From Rhodospirillales bacterium (GTDB taxonomy: Bacteria; Pseudomonadota; Alphaproteobacteria; Micavibrionales; Micavibrionaceae), in NCBI GenBank assembly GCA_020638395.1, contig JACKIP010000005.1, forward strand, positions 62,001 through 126,000: a DNA stretch of 64,000 nucleotides, given 5' to 3'. The notes beneath the pieces were generated by a model. It was not told where the DNA came from and searched no databases. It saw only the letters and a list, made by a program, of their open reading frames with translations. Position 1 is the stretch's first letter, and each line of letters begins with the position of its first letter. The position numbers and the translations under genes are program-made. Shown here one piece after another: positions 1 to 8,847 of the stretch.

Positions 1-242
1 CCGGTATCGACCTCACCCGCCGCAGGAATATGTTTTTTATCGGTTGTCTCCAGATGGACCGACTTCACAGGCCCTTCCGTCAGATTTTTTAAGACGGAGG
101 AAAAATCAGCTTTGGTCAGGTCTTTGGGACGATAATTCGGCGTATCGGCATTGGCCACATTCTGCGCCAGAAGTTTTTGCCGCTGGTCCAGATAATTCAT
201 TTTTGCCGACATGGCTTTGAAAAGTGCTATATCCTGTGTCAT
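1..242 (-). CDS. flgB: Flagellar basal-body rod protein FlgB (3' end outside the window)
   Basis: The first 80 or so residues of a FlgB-type proximal rod protein are visible. The N-terminus has the rod-family signature around LLAQNVANADTPNY (residues 25-38), the helix shared by rod, hook and hook-associated proteins. FlgB forms part of the periplasmic rod connecting the MS ring to the hook and is exported by the flagellar type III apparatus, so no signal peptide is expected and none is seen. The ATG lies 27 bases from the divergent flhB-like start, so the two probably share a regulatory region. The reading frame is open to the window edge; flgC would normally follow outside the window. Confidence 0.93.
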   Translation of the reverse strand, partial: MTQDIALFKAMSAKMNYLDQRQKLLAQNVANADTPNYRPKDLTKADFSSVLKNLTEGPVKSVHLETTDKKHIPAAGEVDT

Positions 243-269
243 GCTAAAGAAAATGCAGGAACCGTGCCA

Positions 270-629
270 ATGGTAAAAAAGAACGATTATGGGGAAGGTC
301 AGAACGATCCCCTTAAGCCTCTGAATATAAAGGACAAACCAAAGAGACTAACGGCGGTTGCGCTCAAGGACCGCACGGCGGAGCGTGATATCCCGCAGAT
401 TACCGCCGCCGGACGGGGAAAAATTGCCGAGCAGATCCTGAAACTGGCAGAAGAAAACGGAGTCAAAATCCGTGAAGACTCAACCCTTGCCGAGATGCTG
501 GCCACCATCGAGATTGACAGCCCCATCCCCTCCGAAGCCTTCATGGCGGTGGCCGAAATTCTTGCCTATGTTTACCGGGCGAACGGACAACCCAACCCGT
601 TCGATGCGATTTTGGAAGAGCTTGATTAA
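270..629 (+). CDS. FlhB C-terminal-domain-like protein (EscU/YscU/HrcU family stub)
   Basis: A 119-residue soluble protein that matches only the cytoplasmic C-terminal domain of FlhB, the export-switch component of the flagellar type III apparatus. The conserved parts are the stretch around AAGRGKIAEQILKLAEENGV and the ending IPSEAFMAVAEILAYVY. The transmembrane half is absent, and so is the NPTH autocleavage motif, so it cannot be a self-cleaving gate. Such stand-alone FlhB-like proteins accompany full flhB in many bacteria. I chose the ATG at 270 because an AGGA ribosome site lies about ten bases upstream; an upstream start at 177 would run into flgB. Its stop overlaps the convergent neighbour by four bases. 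Confidence 0.85.
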   Translation: MVKKNDYGEGQNDPLKPLNIKDKPKRLTAVALKDRTAERDIPQITAAGRGKIAEQILKLAEENGVKIREDSTLAEMLATIEIDSPIPSEAFMAVAEILAYVYRANGQPNPFDAILEELD

Positions 630-1231
630 ATAATAAATTGTGGATGGGACTGCGCGTTAGATTCTACTTCTGCCATCCATGCCAGAACTTCACTCGAGTC
701 CGTAACTACCAGATAGGAGAGATATAATTGAGGAAAAGCCGGATTTTTCTCATTAAAAACATCATCATAATCAGGAATGGACGTTCTCCCCCCTGATTGT
801 AAATCAAATCCCAGCCGTTGCAGCATAGAGGCCTGGGTTTGATTAACCATATCGTGACGATAATGCTTCCCACTAAATTCTTGTGCAAACTGCTCATAAA
901 CACGAAAAAATCCGGACGTGCCATTATCTATCCGGGTTGGATTATTCCAATCGGGATTTTTTCCCAGAATAGACAGCATTAATTCCATGTGGCTCCCGCT
1001 TTCGCAACCATAGAAATTTCCATCAGGGTCAATAATACCAAACTCTGTGTTTTTATCATGAAACGGGATATATCCTAACGCATCTCTATCTTTAGCTTGA
1101 AGGATTTTTTGCCCCGACAAATCCTTCTCATTAAATGAAAATCCCCTACCTATTAGATTTGACCACGTCCACACCCCCCGGATAAATGTTAGCTGCCATG
1201 GAAAATCATTCTTAATCATGTAATAATTCAT
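626..1231 (-). CDS. Hypothetical protein, 201 aa, inserted in the flagellar cluster
   Basis: I do not recognise this protein. It is soluble, has no signal peptide or membrane segment, and is rich in aromatic residues and Asn/Asp. It runs against the surrounding flagellar genes. Its DNA is visibly richer in A/T than the genes on either side, which suggests later acquisition. The tail overlaps the flhB-like stop by four bases. No clear ribosome site precedes the ATG at 1231; the Met four codons in is an alternative. Coding status rests on the long open frame and plausible composition only. Confidence 0.6.
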   Translation of the reverse strand: MNYYMIKNDFPWQLTFIRGVWTWSNLIGRGFSFNEKDLSGQKILQAKDRDALGYIPFHDKNTEFGIIDPDGNFYGCESGSHMELMLSILGKNPDWNNPTRIDNGTSGFFRVYEQFAQEFSGKHYRHDMVNQTQASMLQRLGFDLQSGGRTSIPDYDDVFNEKNPAFPQLYLSYLVVTDSSEVLAWMAEVESNAQSHPQFII

Positions 1232-1271
1232 GTTACTGTCTTAAATAATTTTTATAAAAAATGCAATTTTC

Positions 1272-1571
1272 ATGAATACCGAACATATCCTCAACACCTT
1301 CCTCGCCCTGATTTTTGTGCTGGCTCTGATGGGGCTATTGGCCCTGCTGGCGAAAAAACTTAATCTGGGTCAGATCGGCGGGCAAAGCCGCACGAAGCGC
1401 CTGAAAATCGTCGAAGTACTGATGCTGGACGCCAAACACCGGGCGGTCATTTTACAGCGGGATGACAAACAACATCTTGTCATTCTCTCTCATAACGGCG
1501 ACACTGTAATTGAGACATTTAAACCAGATCATGAGACTCTATCCGAAGATAATGTTAAACCTATTCTCTGA
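1272..1571 (+). CDS. fliO: Flagellar biosynthesis protein FliO
   Basis: A 99-residue protein with one N-terminal transmembrane helix (about residues 8-28, LNTFLALIFVLALMGLLALL) followed by a small basic cytoplasmic domain with the FliO pattern RLKIVEVLMLDAKHRAVILQ. FliO is a chaperone-like helper in assembly of the FliP ring of the flagellar export gate in the inner membrane. The assignment is supported by the next gene, fliP, whose start lies inside the fliO 3' end with a 20-base overlap, suggesting coupled translation. FliO proteins diverge strongly, so position is part of the evidence. Confidence 0.85.
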   Translation: MNTEHILNTFLALIFVLALMGLLALLAKKLNLGQIGGQSRTKRLKIVEVLMLDAKHRAVILQRDDKQHLVILSHNGDTVIETFKPDHETLSEDNVKPIL

Positions 1572-2331
1572 GCACCGGTTCCCACAATACCGTTGGAGGA
1601 CCTTGCTCCTGCCGCTTTTGGCGGTTGGAGCCATGGCGTTTAGCCTCGCCGCCGACGCGCAGGAAATCACGATTGATCTGGGGGATGAAGGACAGAACGG
1701 CACCTTTAGCGGCCGGATTATCCAGATGGTTGCGCTCCTGACGGTTTTATCGTTGGCCCCCTCCATTCTGATTATGATGACCAGCTTTACACGGATTGTG
1801 GTCGTGTTGTCGTTTCTGCGGACCGCCATCGGGATTCAGCAAACCCCGCCCAATACAGTCATGATCTCTCTGGCCCTGTTTTTGACCTTCTTTATCATGG
1901 CCCCAACATTCCAGGCCGCCTACACGCAAGGCGTCGCCCCGCTGGTCGCGGAAGAAATCGACGAAATGGAAGCGTTCGAGCGCACCGTCAATCCCTTTAA
2001 AGAATTCATGCTGAGTCATGTCCGCGAGCAGGACCTGCGCCTGTTCATGGAAATGAGTAAAACCGAAGAGCCGGAAGATAAAATGGACGTTCCGCTACAG
2101 GTTTTGATTCCCGCTTTTATGATTTCCGAGCTGCGCCGCGCCTTTGAGATTGGATTTATGCTGTTCCTGCCCTTCCTGATTATTGATATGGTCACGGCGT
2201 CAATCCTGATGTCCATGGGGATGATGATGCTGCCACCGGTCACAATCTCCCTCCCCTTCAAAATCATGTTCTTTGTGCTGGTGGATGGCTGGTATCTCAT
2301 CACCGGGTCTCTGGTCCAGAGTTTCGGGTGA
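1552..2331 (+). CDS. fliP: Flagellar export gate protein FliP
   Basis: FliP is the main subunit of the type III export gate (FliP-FliQ-FliR) at the centre of the flagellar basal body. The 259-residue protein has an N-terminal signal-like helix ending near ADAQ (about residue 36), as is normal for FliP. Signatures include LTVLSLAPSILIMMTSFTRI, the segment RTAIGIQQTPPN, and the C-terminal block around LPFKIMFFVLVDGWYLI. About four hydrophobic segments are visible. I chose the ATG at 1552, inside fliO; an upstream Met at 1531 is possible. The fliQ and fliR genes do not follow here; the next gene is convergent. Confidence 0.95.
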   Translation: MLNLFSEHRFPQYRWRTLLLPLLAVGAMAFSLAADAQEITIDLGDEGQNGTFSGRIIQMVALLTVLSLAPSILIMMTSFTRIVVVLSFLRTAIGIQQTPPNTVMISLALFLTFFIMAPTFQAAYTQGVAPLVAEEIDEMEAFERTVNPFKEFMLSHVREQDLRLFMEMSKTEEPEDKMDVPLQVLIPAFMISELRRAFEIGFMLFLPFLIIDMVTASILMSMGMMMLPPVTISLPFKIMFFVLVDGWYLITGSLVQSFG

Positions 2332-2343
2332 TATAAGCGAAAG

Positions 2344-5286
2344 CTATTCCGCTTTGTATTTCTCCAGAAAGTCCGTGAAAATCTCGGTTTCGCCGATAAC
2401 TTTCATCATGCTGTCCCGGTCCCCCAGCATGACATCCTGCCGGGGACGGGTGACAACCTCAAACAGCCCCTCCTGTGTTGTGCCCTTCATCTGCGCCAGA
2501 TGCCGTTCGCGCAGATTACGCAGCTCCACCTGCTGATCGGACAGGTTGAGCGCAATGGCATAATTCAGCAATAACCGCGCATTCTCTTCGGAAACTTCTT
2601 TCCCCCGCGGCAAATCCATATCTGCGATCAGATCCCGTAAAAACGTCGCGGCTTCATTCCAGCGCCCGGATTTCCAGGCAATATCTGCCGCCAACTGGCT
2701 AATATCCCGCGCTGGAGGGTCCATATTCCTCAGTTGATCCAGCGCCCGGCTCACATCTCCCGAATCAGATAAGGCCCGAGCCTGCAATAGGTCCAGATCT
2801 TTTTGTTTCAAAGCTTTATTGGAAAAATTCTGTTTGGTCAAAAGAGTTTCTGCCTTGGCCAGAGTCTCCAGCGCATCTTTCGGACGGCGGTCCATCAACT
2901 GGATGGAGGCCATGCGCAACGCCGTACTCACCGCTTCTTCTCCATGCAACCGATAGTCAATCTGGTAGGCCAGTAATTTCGCCGCCCGGTCAAACATATC
3001 CGCATCCACCAGCCGCTCTGCCAGACGGGCAACCAGATGATCGCCTTTTTCTCCCGCAGGCGTCAGTTCACGGAATTCCTCATAGAGCGCCGCCGCATCC
3101 AAAGGAGGAACCGTTTCGATTTTGTCGGTCAGGAAAATGTCTTCATAGGTTTTGCGCATTAGGTCCGCAATCGCATCGCTGAAAGCATTATTTGCAGTTA
3201 AAACAACCGTGTCCCGCAATGTTTTAAACCCGTCAAGATAGCGCCCCATTTCAATCTGGGACAGCCCCAGCCGGCGTAGAACCTGAATCTCCAGATCATC
3301 TCCGCGCCAGACATAGCGCAGATTTTCAAGCCGGTTCACCGCATCCTCCGGCGTAAGTGTCTTATTTTCAAGCCCCAATGTGACCAGAGCCAGTTCCGCT
3401 TTTGTCTGGTAATAGGGATTTTCCTCCTGCGCCAGCTTGCTCCAAACAGAGACGGCTTCTGCCGTATCCCCATTCTGGCGCAAAACTTCGGCCTGCAAGT
3501 ACCGAACGCCTTTTTCCTGCGTATCGGTCAGATGCCCGGCCCGCGCTTCGAGTTGATGCAATAATTCCTCTCCCTGCGCTTTATCTCCGTTGCGCAAAAA
3601 AATCTCTGCCAGAGATAACGTCAACGGCACGGCGATTTTATCGGGATAACTCGATAGCACGTCAAAATTATCCGGCAGATTCTCTATGGCTTGCTGCCAG
3701 TCCCCCAGACGCGCAAAGGTCACGGCTTTCCACAGATCTATTTCCGGATTATGCGCAAGGCCGGGGTGAAAAAAGTCCTCAATGGCCCGGTCATATTGCC
3801 CCGCCAGAAATGTTCCAGCCCCGTGCAAAGCGCTATAAGCCGGACTTCTGGCAAGATCCGGAAAAATGGTCGCGGCATATTCCGTCAGGCCGATGGCTTC
3901 CGCCCCGCGTCCATGTGCCAGATTTAATTTCGCCACACTCAGAATACGCTCCGCTCTCCCGGCAAGAGTTTTTCCGCGCAAGGACGACATCAGAATGCGC
4001 TGATTTTCAAAAAAAGCACTTTCCGGCCCCATTTGCCATTCGGAGAAATCATAGATGTGCCCTTCGCCGGACGCCCCGCCATGGCCCGCAGCCGCTCCCG
4101 TTTTCGAGACCTCTGCCGCCGGAGTTAAAATCAGCCCCTCCGGAGCGGAAATCGTAACTTTTCCAGCTTTCTTTTCAACACGCACTTCCGGGTTATTTAA
4201 CAGAATTGCAACCCCCACCGGGCTTTTCAGCACCTCAAAATCAACCATATGCTGTTCTGTGTCCTGATAGACTTCAGAAGTATCAACCAGAACCACACTC
4301 AGCCGGTCGCCCAGCTCCGGGTCGTCAAATGACAGGAGAGATACATCTCCCTGCACGGAAAACCCAACCTGCCCGGAGCGCAGAGCTTCCGACCCGGTGG
4401 CGGCAGGCTCTCTCTCTTTCTCAAAAGAAATCGGCGACACCGGCTGTGGACTTAAGTTGGTCCCGATCATCAACTGCCAGTACAGACTTCCTCCTTCGCC
4501 GTGTACGGAGGCTTTTTCCGGCAGGGGGATTTTCCAGAGTGTTGCCGTTCCGTCCGCCACCTTATAGGTTTCAATCGGCCCGACAGACTCTTTCCCTTCG
4601 CCTTCAAGATAGGGCTGGACCGGCAGATCAATCCGGTTGGTCACGACCCAAAGCGCACCGAATCGTTCATATGCCGCAAGTTTGATTCCATCCGTTGCGG
4701 ACAGAACAAACACCAGCGGCTTTGCCTCCTTGGCCTGCGCAGCATATGATTGCAGGATTGTGGGAGTTGGCTCTTTCGGTTCCTCTGCTTTTTCTTTTTC
4801 CTGTTTCTGATGAGGAGTCTTCACAGAAGGCGTCCGAACCCGGTCAACAGATGTAAGCTTGCTTTTTTCCTTTGTTGCCCCGGAAGAGGACGTAGAAGAA
4901 GATGGCACAGACGGCGGGGGGGCGGTGTCATCCCCGTAAATGTCCAGAATGATTTTATTGCCCACCCGCAAATCACGCACGGATAAAAAGTTCCGGACTT
5001 TGATGTCGATCTTTTCAGGGCTGGAAAGATGAATTCCCGCAATGAATTTCGACTCGGCCTGTAACACCTGTTCGACAGAAATCTGTACCGGCGAGTTAAA
5101 GCTGATACTCAGAACATCCGCGGCCTGCTCCAGATGATAAGGCGGCGCAGAGGTACTCCACTCAAATACCAGACGCTCATATCCATCCTTTTTTGAAAAA
5201 CGGGCATCCGCCTGCTCTGCCGCCATCACGGACGGGGCGGCCACCAGAACAAACAGAAAAAAGGAAAGTTTCAAAAATGAAAACAT
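2344..5286 (-). CDS. Large periplasmic TPR-repeat protein linked to flagellar motor genes
   Basis: A 980-residue exported protein. A Sec signal peptide ends at about residue 22 (VMAAEQ). Residues 23-120 are a beta-rich N-terminal domain that resembles AMIN-like domains in pattern (my judgement, untested). A low-complexity Ser/Pro/Lys/Glu linker follows (about 125-175), then a second beta-rich stretch to about 410. From about 430 to 930 it is alpha-helical with repeated A..Y....A...F/L periodicity typical of tetratricopeptide repeats. It lies 31 bases downstream of motB in the same direction, so it probably belongs to the cheY-cheZ-motB transcription unit. I infer a periplasmic scaffold for the motor or cell envelope; no enzymatic motif is visible. 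Confidence 0.8.
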   Translation of the reverse strand: MFSFLKLSFFLFVLVAAPSVMAAEQADARFSKKDGYERLVFEWSTSAPPYHLEQAADVLSISFNSPVQISVEQVLQAESKFIAGIHLSSPEKIDIKVRNFLSVRDLRVGNKIILDIYGDDTAPPPSVPSSSTSSSGATKEKSKLTSVDRVRTPSVKTPHQKQEKEKAEEPKEPTPTILQSYAAQAKEAKPLVFVLSATDGIKLAAYERFGALWVVTNRIDLPVQPYLEGEGKESVGPIETYKVADGTATLWKIPLPEKASVHGEGGSLYWQLMIGTNLSPQPVSPISFEKEREPAATGSEALRSGQVGFSVQGDVSLLSFDDPELGDRLSVVLVDTSEVYQDTEQHMVDFEVLKSPVGVAILLNNPEVRVEKKAGKVTISAPEGLILTPAAEVSKTGAAAGHGGASGEGHIYDFSEWQMGPESAFFENQRILMSSLRGKTLAGRAERILSVAKLNLAHGRGAEAIGLTEYAATIFPDLARSPAYSALHGAGTFLAGQYDRAIEDFFHPGLAHNPEIDLWKAVTFARLGDWQQAIENLPDNFDVLSSYPDKIAVPLTLSLAEIFLRNGDKAQGEELLHQLEARAGHLTDTQEKGVRYLQAEVLRQNGDTAEAVSVWSKLAQEENPYYQTKAELALVTLGLENKTLTPEDAVNRLENLRYVWRGDDLEIQVLRRLGLSQIEMGRYLDGFKTLRDTVVLTANNAFSDAIADLMRKTYEDIFLTDKIETVPPLDAAALYEEFRELTPAGEKGDHLVARLAERLVDADMFDRAAKLLAYQIDYRLHGEEAVSTALRMASIQLMDRRPKDALETLAKAETLLTKQNFSNKALKQKDLDLLQARALSDSGDVSRALDQLRNMDPPARDISQLAADIAWKSGRWNEAATFLRDLIADMDLPRGKEVSEENARLLLNYAIALNLSDQQVELRNLRERHLAQMKGTTQEGLFEVVTRPRQDVMLGDRDSMMKVIGETEIFTDFLEKYKAE

Positions 5287-5317
5287 GTGGAATTAAGTAT
5301 AGCGCACGAACAGAGCT

Positions 5318-6178
5318 CTACTCCAGCCTTAATCTTTGCACAAGCGTCCGGCTGCCATCATCCATCATAATGTGAATATCGACGCGACGGGAATAGCCAT
5401 CCCGAATCTCGGACGGGAGATCCGGCGGCAAATCCTGATAATGCACGCTCCCGGCCCCTTTCAATGTCACCGGACGCAGATACCCCGTCTGGCGGAGGAC
5501 GGCGGCAACCGTCGCGGCCCGCTCCAGAGAGAGATCCCAGTTCGAGCGGAATTGCGACTCCGGATTGGTAATAGGCGCGGGATCAGAATGCCCGACGACC
5601 TCGATTCTGTTACGAATCCGAGCAAGAACACTGGCCAGTTTATAAAGCTGGCGGACACCACCTTCCGTCATATCCACCCGCCCCGATTCGAACAGGGATT
5701 CCGCTGATAAAGAGATCACCAGACTTTGCGGCGTAGCTTGCACGGAAAACAAATCAGACTCCGCCTCTGCCCCCTCTTCTTCTCCCAGAGAGGCCAGAAG
5801 AGATCTGATATATGCCAGCGGCAACGCCCGCGAAAAATTAACCCGGTCCAGATTGACAACATCCTGCGGCCCGGCCTCATGCCGGGGACCGTTATACACA
5901 TGGAATTCGCGCTGCAAGGCCGCCATGATTTCGCTCCATGATTTTTCTTCCGGCGTACTCATCGCATAAAGCAACACGAAGAATGTCAGCATCAGGGCCA
6001 TAATGTCCGTAAAGGAAATCAGCCAGGGCGGCGCCTGCCCAAGCCCGTCAATATCGCCCCGCCGCCGATTGCGTTTTCCCCGCCGCCTTGTCCGTGAGGA
6101 CGGCAGATGCAGTGCGGCATTTTCCTCTCCGTCGGAGGGTTCTCCCATATCCGCAGTTTCATGAATTTTTTTAGTCAC
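5318..6178 (-). CDS. motB: Flagellar motor stator protein MotB
   Basis: MotB anchors the stator to peptidoglycan and supplies the proton-binding Asp of the ion channel. The 286-residue protein has a basic cytoplasmic N-terminus (residues 28-40, Arg/Lys-rich) and one membrane helix beginning at PPWLISFTDIMALMLTFFVL, in which Asp58 sits at the position of the essential channel Asp. The C-terminal half (about 165-280) is an OmpA-like peptidoglycan-binding domain with VVGHSDP and LSLERAATVAAVL. MotA is not in the window. The start overlaps the end of the upstream MotB-like gene by eight bases. Confidence 0.9.
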   Translation of the reverse strand: MTKKIHETADMGEPSDGEENAALHLPSSRTRRRGKRNRRRGDIDGLGQAPPWLISFTDIMALMLTFFVLLYAMSTPEEKSWSEIMAALQREFHVYNGPRHEAGPQDVVNLDRVNFSRALPLAYIRSLLASLGEEEGAEAESDLFSVQATPQSLVISLSAESLFESGRVDMTEGGVRQLYKLASVLARIRNRIEVVGHSDPAPITNPESQFRSNWDLSLERAATVAAVLRQTGYLRPVTLKGAGSVHYQDLPPDLPSEIRDGYSRRVDIHIMMDDGSRTLVQRLRLE

Positions 6179-6995
6179 CCGGCACCTCCTCTACAGAAGG
6201 GGGCAAGGACGGGGACGAAGATGGGGCAACCGGAGCCTGTGGTTTTTCCAAAATCCGGATCGGTTCATAGGGCGTAAACAATAACTCCAGCATGCCCTCT
6301 GTTCCCTGCGCCAGTCCGATGCTCATTTGCTCCGGTGGAATCCCCGCCGCTTCCATCCGCAGGGATAATTTCGCAACCGTATCGCGAATGCGGCGGAAGG
6401 CCTCCGGGTCTTTGAGTTTCAGCTCAACGGGATCGTCCGCGACTTTCAAGACAACATCCATCCGATACGGCTCGGCGCTCCCCTCGCTCAATAGCAAAGA
6501 CACAAGCGTTTTCAAAAACGGCAGAGCCTCCGCCCCTTGCGCACTCGCGGAGTCCAGCCCCATGACAAGAATGGCGGTGCTGAAATCGACATAGGGAACG
6601 TCGATCAATAAAATGCCATCTTCACGATTTTCCCGAATCTCACTGCCGGCGATCTGTCCGCGAAACAGGTTTTTAATCCGGACGGAAGTTGGAATGGCTT
6701 CCCCCTCCCCCAAAAACCCTTCCGCGTCATCAATCGGACGGACAGACGGTTTTTTCTGAAATGTTTCTGACAGAAGCGTGGTGGAGAACGTATTTTCAAG
6801 ACTCCCCATAATCGGGTTGATCTTATTTTCATCAAACGACGATAATCCATTCAGAACAATAAAAAACGCCAGAAGCATAATAAAAAGAGACAGCCCCAAG
6901 AGCTGAACTGACTTGGAAGATCCGGAAGCTTCTATACGGCGGCGGCGGTTATGCCTCATACCTTTAATAGTATAAGGTTCTGAGATGTTTCTCAA
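6171..6995 (-). CDS. MotB-like protein lacking the channel Asp and a recognisable peptidoglycan motif
   Basis: A 274-residue protein with the MotB layout: basic N-terminus, one membrane helix (SVQLLGLSLFIMLLAFFIVL) and a periplasmic domain. The membrane segment aligns by pattern with MotB but has no Asp, so it should not conduct protons. The C-terminal part keeps a weak OmpA-like helical pattern but lacks the usual peptidoglycan-binding residues. It sits between cheZ and motB. The TTG at 6995 overlaps the cheZ stop by four bases (TTGA); the ATG at 6959 is the alternative start. It may pair with MotB or act as a regulatory subunit; that is inference. Confidence 0.75.
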   Translation of the reverse strand: MRNISEPYTIKGMRHNRRRRIEASGSSKSVQLLGLSLFIMLLAFFIVLNGLSSFDENKINPIMGSLENTFSTTLLSETFQKKPSVRPIDDAEGFLGEGEAIPTSVRIKNLFRGQIAGSEIRENREDGILLIDVPYVDFSTAILVMGLDSASAQGAEALPFLKTLVSLLLSEGSAEPYRMDVVLKVADDPVELKLKDPEAFRRIRDTVAKLSLRMEAAGIPPEQMSIGLAQGTEGMLELLFTPYEPIRILEKPQAPVAPSSSPSLPPSVEEVPGD

Positions 6996-7567
6996 TCAAA
7001 GGAATCAAGAAGTTTGTCAATATCGTCCTGTGACATGGCTTTGTCTCCCATTTGAGGGCCATTCAACAGAAGCTCATCCGCACTGCGGCTTTCCTGCTTC
7101 GCAACGCGACCATGCCCCATGATTGCCACAAGGGCTTCTATCTTTTCATCAATCTGTTTAAACGCTTTGACAACCTTGCGAATGCGCTGACCTGTGATGT
7201 CCTGAAATGAACATGCTTCATAAATCCCGATCACCGCTTCCTCTACAAGCTCTTTGCCTTTTCCCTCCAGATCAGGAAGTGCAGACTGAATCACATCGCA
7301 CTTATCCATGATCGTACCGGTAGCTCCGGCGGTTTCCTCAACAACCGCATCCAGCTCATCCTGCGCAGTCGGCTCCTCCCCATCAAGAGGGGCGGGACGC
7401 ATCATGGCAATTTCGCGGCGGGCATCATCAATAACTTTGGTAAGATCCAGCAAATCTGCCGCAATCCGCTCCCTGGAAATATCATTTCCTTTTTCAACCT
7501 GCTGAATAACCGAGCTGATAATTTTAACAACTTTATCCCGCCCGAATGCATCATGATGTTCTGACAT
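6992..7567 (-). CDS. cheZ: Chemotaxis protein phosphatase CheZ
   Basis: CheZ speeds dephosphorylation of CheY-P and so resets the flagellar switch signal. The 191-residue, mostly helical protein carries the catalytic signature ACSFQDITGQRI, with Asp123 and Gln127 at the positions of the E. coli catalytic pair. The C-terminal tail MSQDDIDKLLDSF resembles the CheY-binding peptide of both CheZ and FliM, joined by an acidic, flexible linker. The gene lies 24 bases downstream of cheY, so enzyme and substrate are co-expressed. CheZ is patchy in Alphaproteobacteria, many of which use several CheY proteins instead. Confidence 0.92.
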   Translation of the reverse strand: MSEHHDAFGRDKVVKIISSVIQQVEKGNDISRERIAADLLDLTKVIDDARREIAMMRPAPLDGEEPTAQDELDAVVEETAGATGTIMDKCDVIQSALPDLEGKGKELVEEAVIGIYEACSFQDITGQRIRKVVKAFKQIDEKIEALVAIMGHGRVAKQESRSADELLLNGPQMGDKAMSQDDIDKLLDSFD

Positions 7568-7591
7568 ATTAAAAACCCCTCGCCCCTCGCT

Positions 7592-7981
7592 TTAGAAATT
7601 TCCAAGCACGCTGGCTATTTTACTTTTGAGCGTTTCTGCATTGAACGGTTTTACAATGTAGTTATTAACTCCAGCTTCTTTGGCGGCGATGACGTTTTCA
7701 GTCTTACTTTCCGCGGTCACCATGATAAATGGCACACTCTTGAATGCGCCGCTGCTGGCCCGGACTTTCTTCAGAAGATCAATCCCCGTCATTGGCTCCA
7801 TATTCCAGTCAGAAATCACGAGGCCGTAATTCTTTTTCTCAAGCATTTCATACGCCATTCCGCCGTCTGTCGCTTCATCAACGTTGGAAAACCCGATTTG
7901 CTTCAGCAAATTTTTTATTATGCGCAACATGGTCTGATAATCGTCCACAATCAGGACATTCATGTTTTTATCTACAGTCAT
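7592..7981 (-). CDS. cheY: Chemotaxis response regulator CheY
   Basis: A single-domain receiver of 129 residues. The acidic pocket (Asp13, Asp14), phospho-acceptor Asp58 (in VISDWNM), Thr89 (IMVTAES) and Lys111 (IVKPF) are all present, as in CheY that binds the flagellar motor. There is no output domain. The WNMEPMTG segment after the phosphorylation site is typical of CheY of motor-linked clusters. It is the first gene of the leftward cheY-cheZ-motB-like-motB-TPR set. About 140 bases of A/T-rich DNA separate it from the next upstream gene, which is where a promoter should lie. Confidence 0.95.
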   Translation of the reverse strand: MTVDKNMNVLIVDDYQTMLRIIKNLLKQIGFSNVDEATDGGMAYEMLEKKNYGLVISDWNMEPMTGIDLLKKVRASSGAFKSVPFIMVTAESKTENVIAAKEAGVNNYIVKPFNAETLKSKIASVLGNF

Positions 7982-8121
7982 CTGGATCGTTCTTTCAATT
8001 AGGTTAGAAGTAGAATACTTGAGATGTCAGTATTACTAAAAAGATTTAACACTTTCTAAAATCTCATACTTTTTTTTAAAAATCCAGATCCATCGCGACT
8101 CCGGGCACACACAATAGTGTA

Positions 8122-8847
8122 TTACGGATAATCACAGCTATCATACACGACTTTTAAAAACGATTTTGCCCCGGCAGAAAGATTAAGTCGGTACTCGCGA
8201 TTTTTGACAATGAGGGTCGTCATCATAGGCAACGTTCCGGATTTGGTTTCGACCTCGCCCCCGGCTTTCTTGAAGGTGATCTCGACGGGCTGCCCTTCAT
8301 CGTACCAAGCCTCATCCTGACCGTTTTTATTGCGAGCAGAAACCCCCGTTGCCGAGACTTCCAGAGTGCTCCCATCTACCATGACAGAGCTGTCCGGTCC
8401 TTTATAACCGGGAGTCACCACCACAAACCGTTTGCTTTCCGGGTCAGTGCAGTTACGGGGCGGGCGGGTTGTTTCAAGCAGGTTGACCAGACGATCCTGC
8501 GTCACGCCCTCTTCCAGACGCTTCCTTAGCAGAGATAAAAGATCCCGCAACGGGCTGTCCGATGGCAGCAGTGCCTCTGTTTCCGATTGCAGAGCGGTGT
8601 AGCGCATATCTGTTTCCTGCACCTTTGTCAAAGCGCTGGTCAGCTCATTGCGCAGGGTTTCGGTCTCTTCGGTCAGAACCGTAATCTGCGCGTCTTGCGC
8701 TGTGATTCGCGCCTGATAGGTCTGTCCGCCAAACCAGAATCCCACCACCGCCGCAAAGCACAGCGTCACAACAATAAAAACAAACGCAAAAAACCGGTTG
8801 CGGGTGCGTTGGCGATAGCGTGAGCCTGGATTATAGCGTTCGATCAT
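8122..8847 (-). CDS. Membrane-anchored coiled-coil protein, function unknown
   Basis: A 241-residue protein with a basic cytoplasmic N-terminus, one membrane helix (about 19-41), a coiled coil (about 47-95) and a periplasmic beta-rich C-terminal domain with two Cys (in NCTDPES near 132 and SCDYP at the end) that could pair. I do not recognise a family. Its ATG touches the stop codon of the upstream permease gene with no intervening base, so translation is probably coupled. No catalytic motif is visible. Confidence 0.7.
   Translation of the reverse strand: MIERYNPGSRYRQRTRNRFFAFVFIVVTLCFAAVVGFWFGGQTYQARITAQDAQITVLTEETETLRNELTSALTKVQETDMRYTALQSETEALLPSDSPLRDLLSLLRKRLEEGVTQDRLVNLLETTRPPRNCTDPESKRFVVVTPGYKGPDSSVMVDGSTLEVSATGVSARNKNGQDEAWYDEGQPVEITFKKAGGEVETKSGTLPMMTTLIVKNREYRLNLSAGAKSFLKVVYDSCDYP

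Noticed and set aside
3402..4157. 251-codon open frame opposite the TPR gene
   Set aside because: It is antisense to a well-supported gene, is very rich in Arg, Pro and Ser, and has no family motif; this is typical of a shadow frame.
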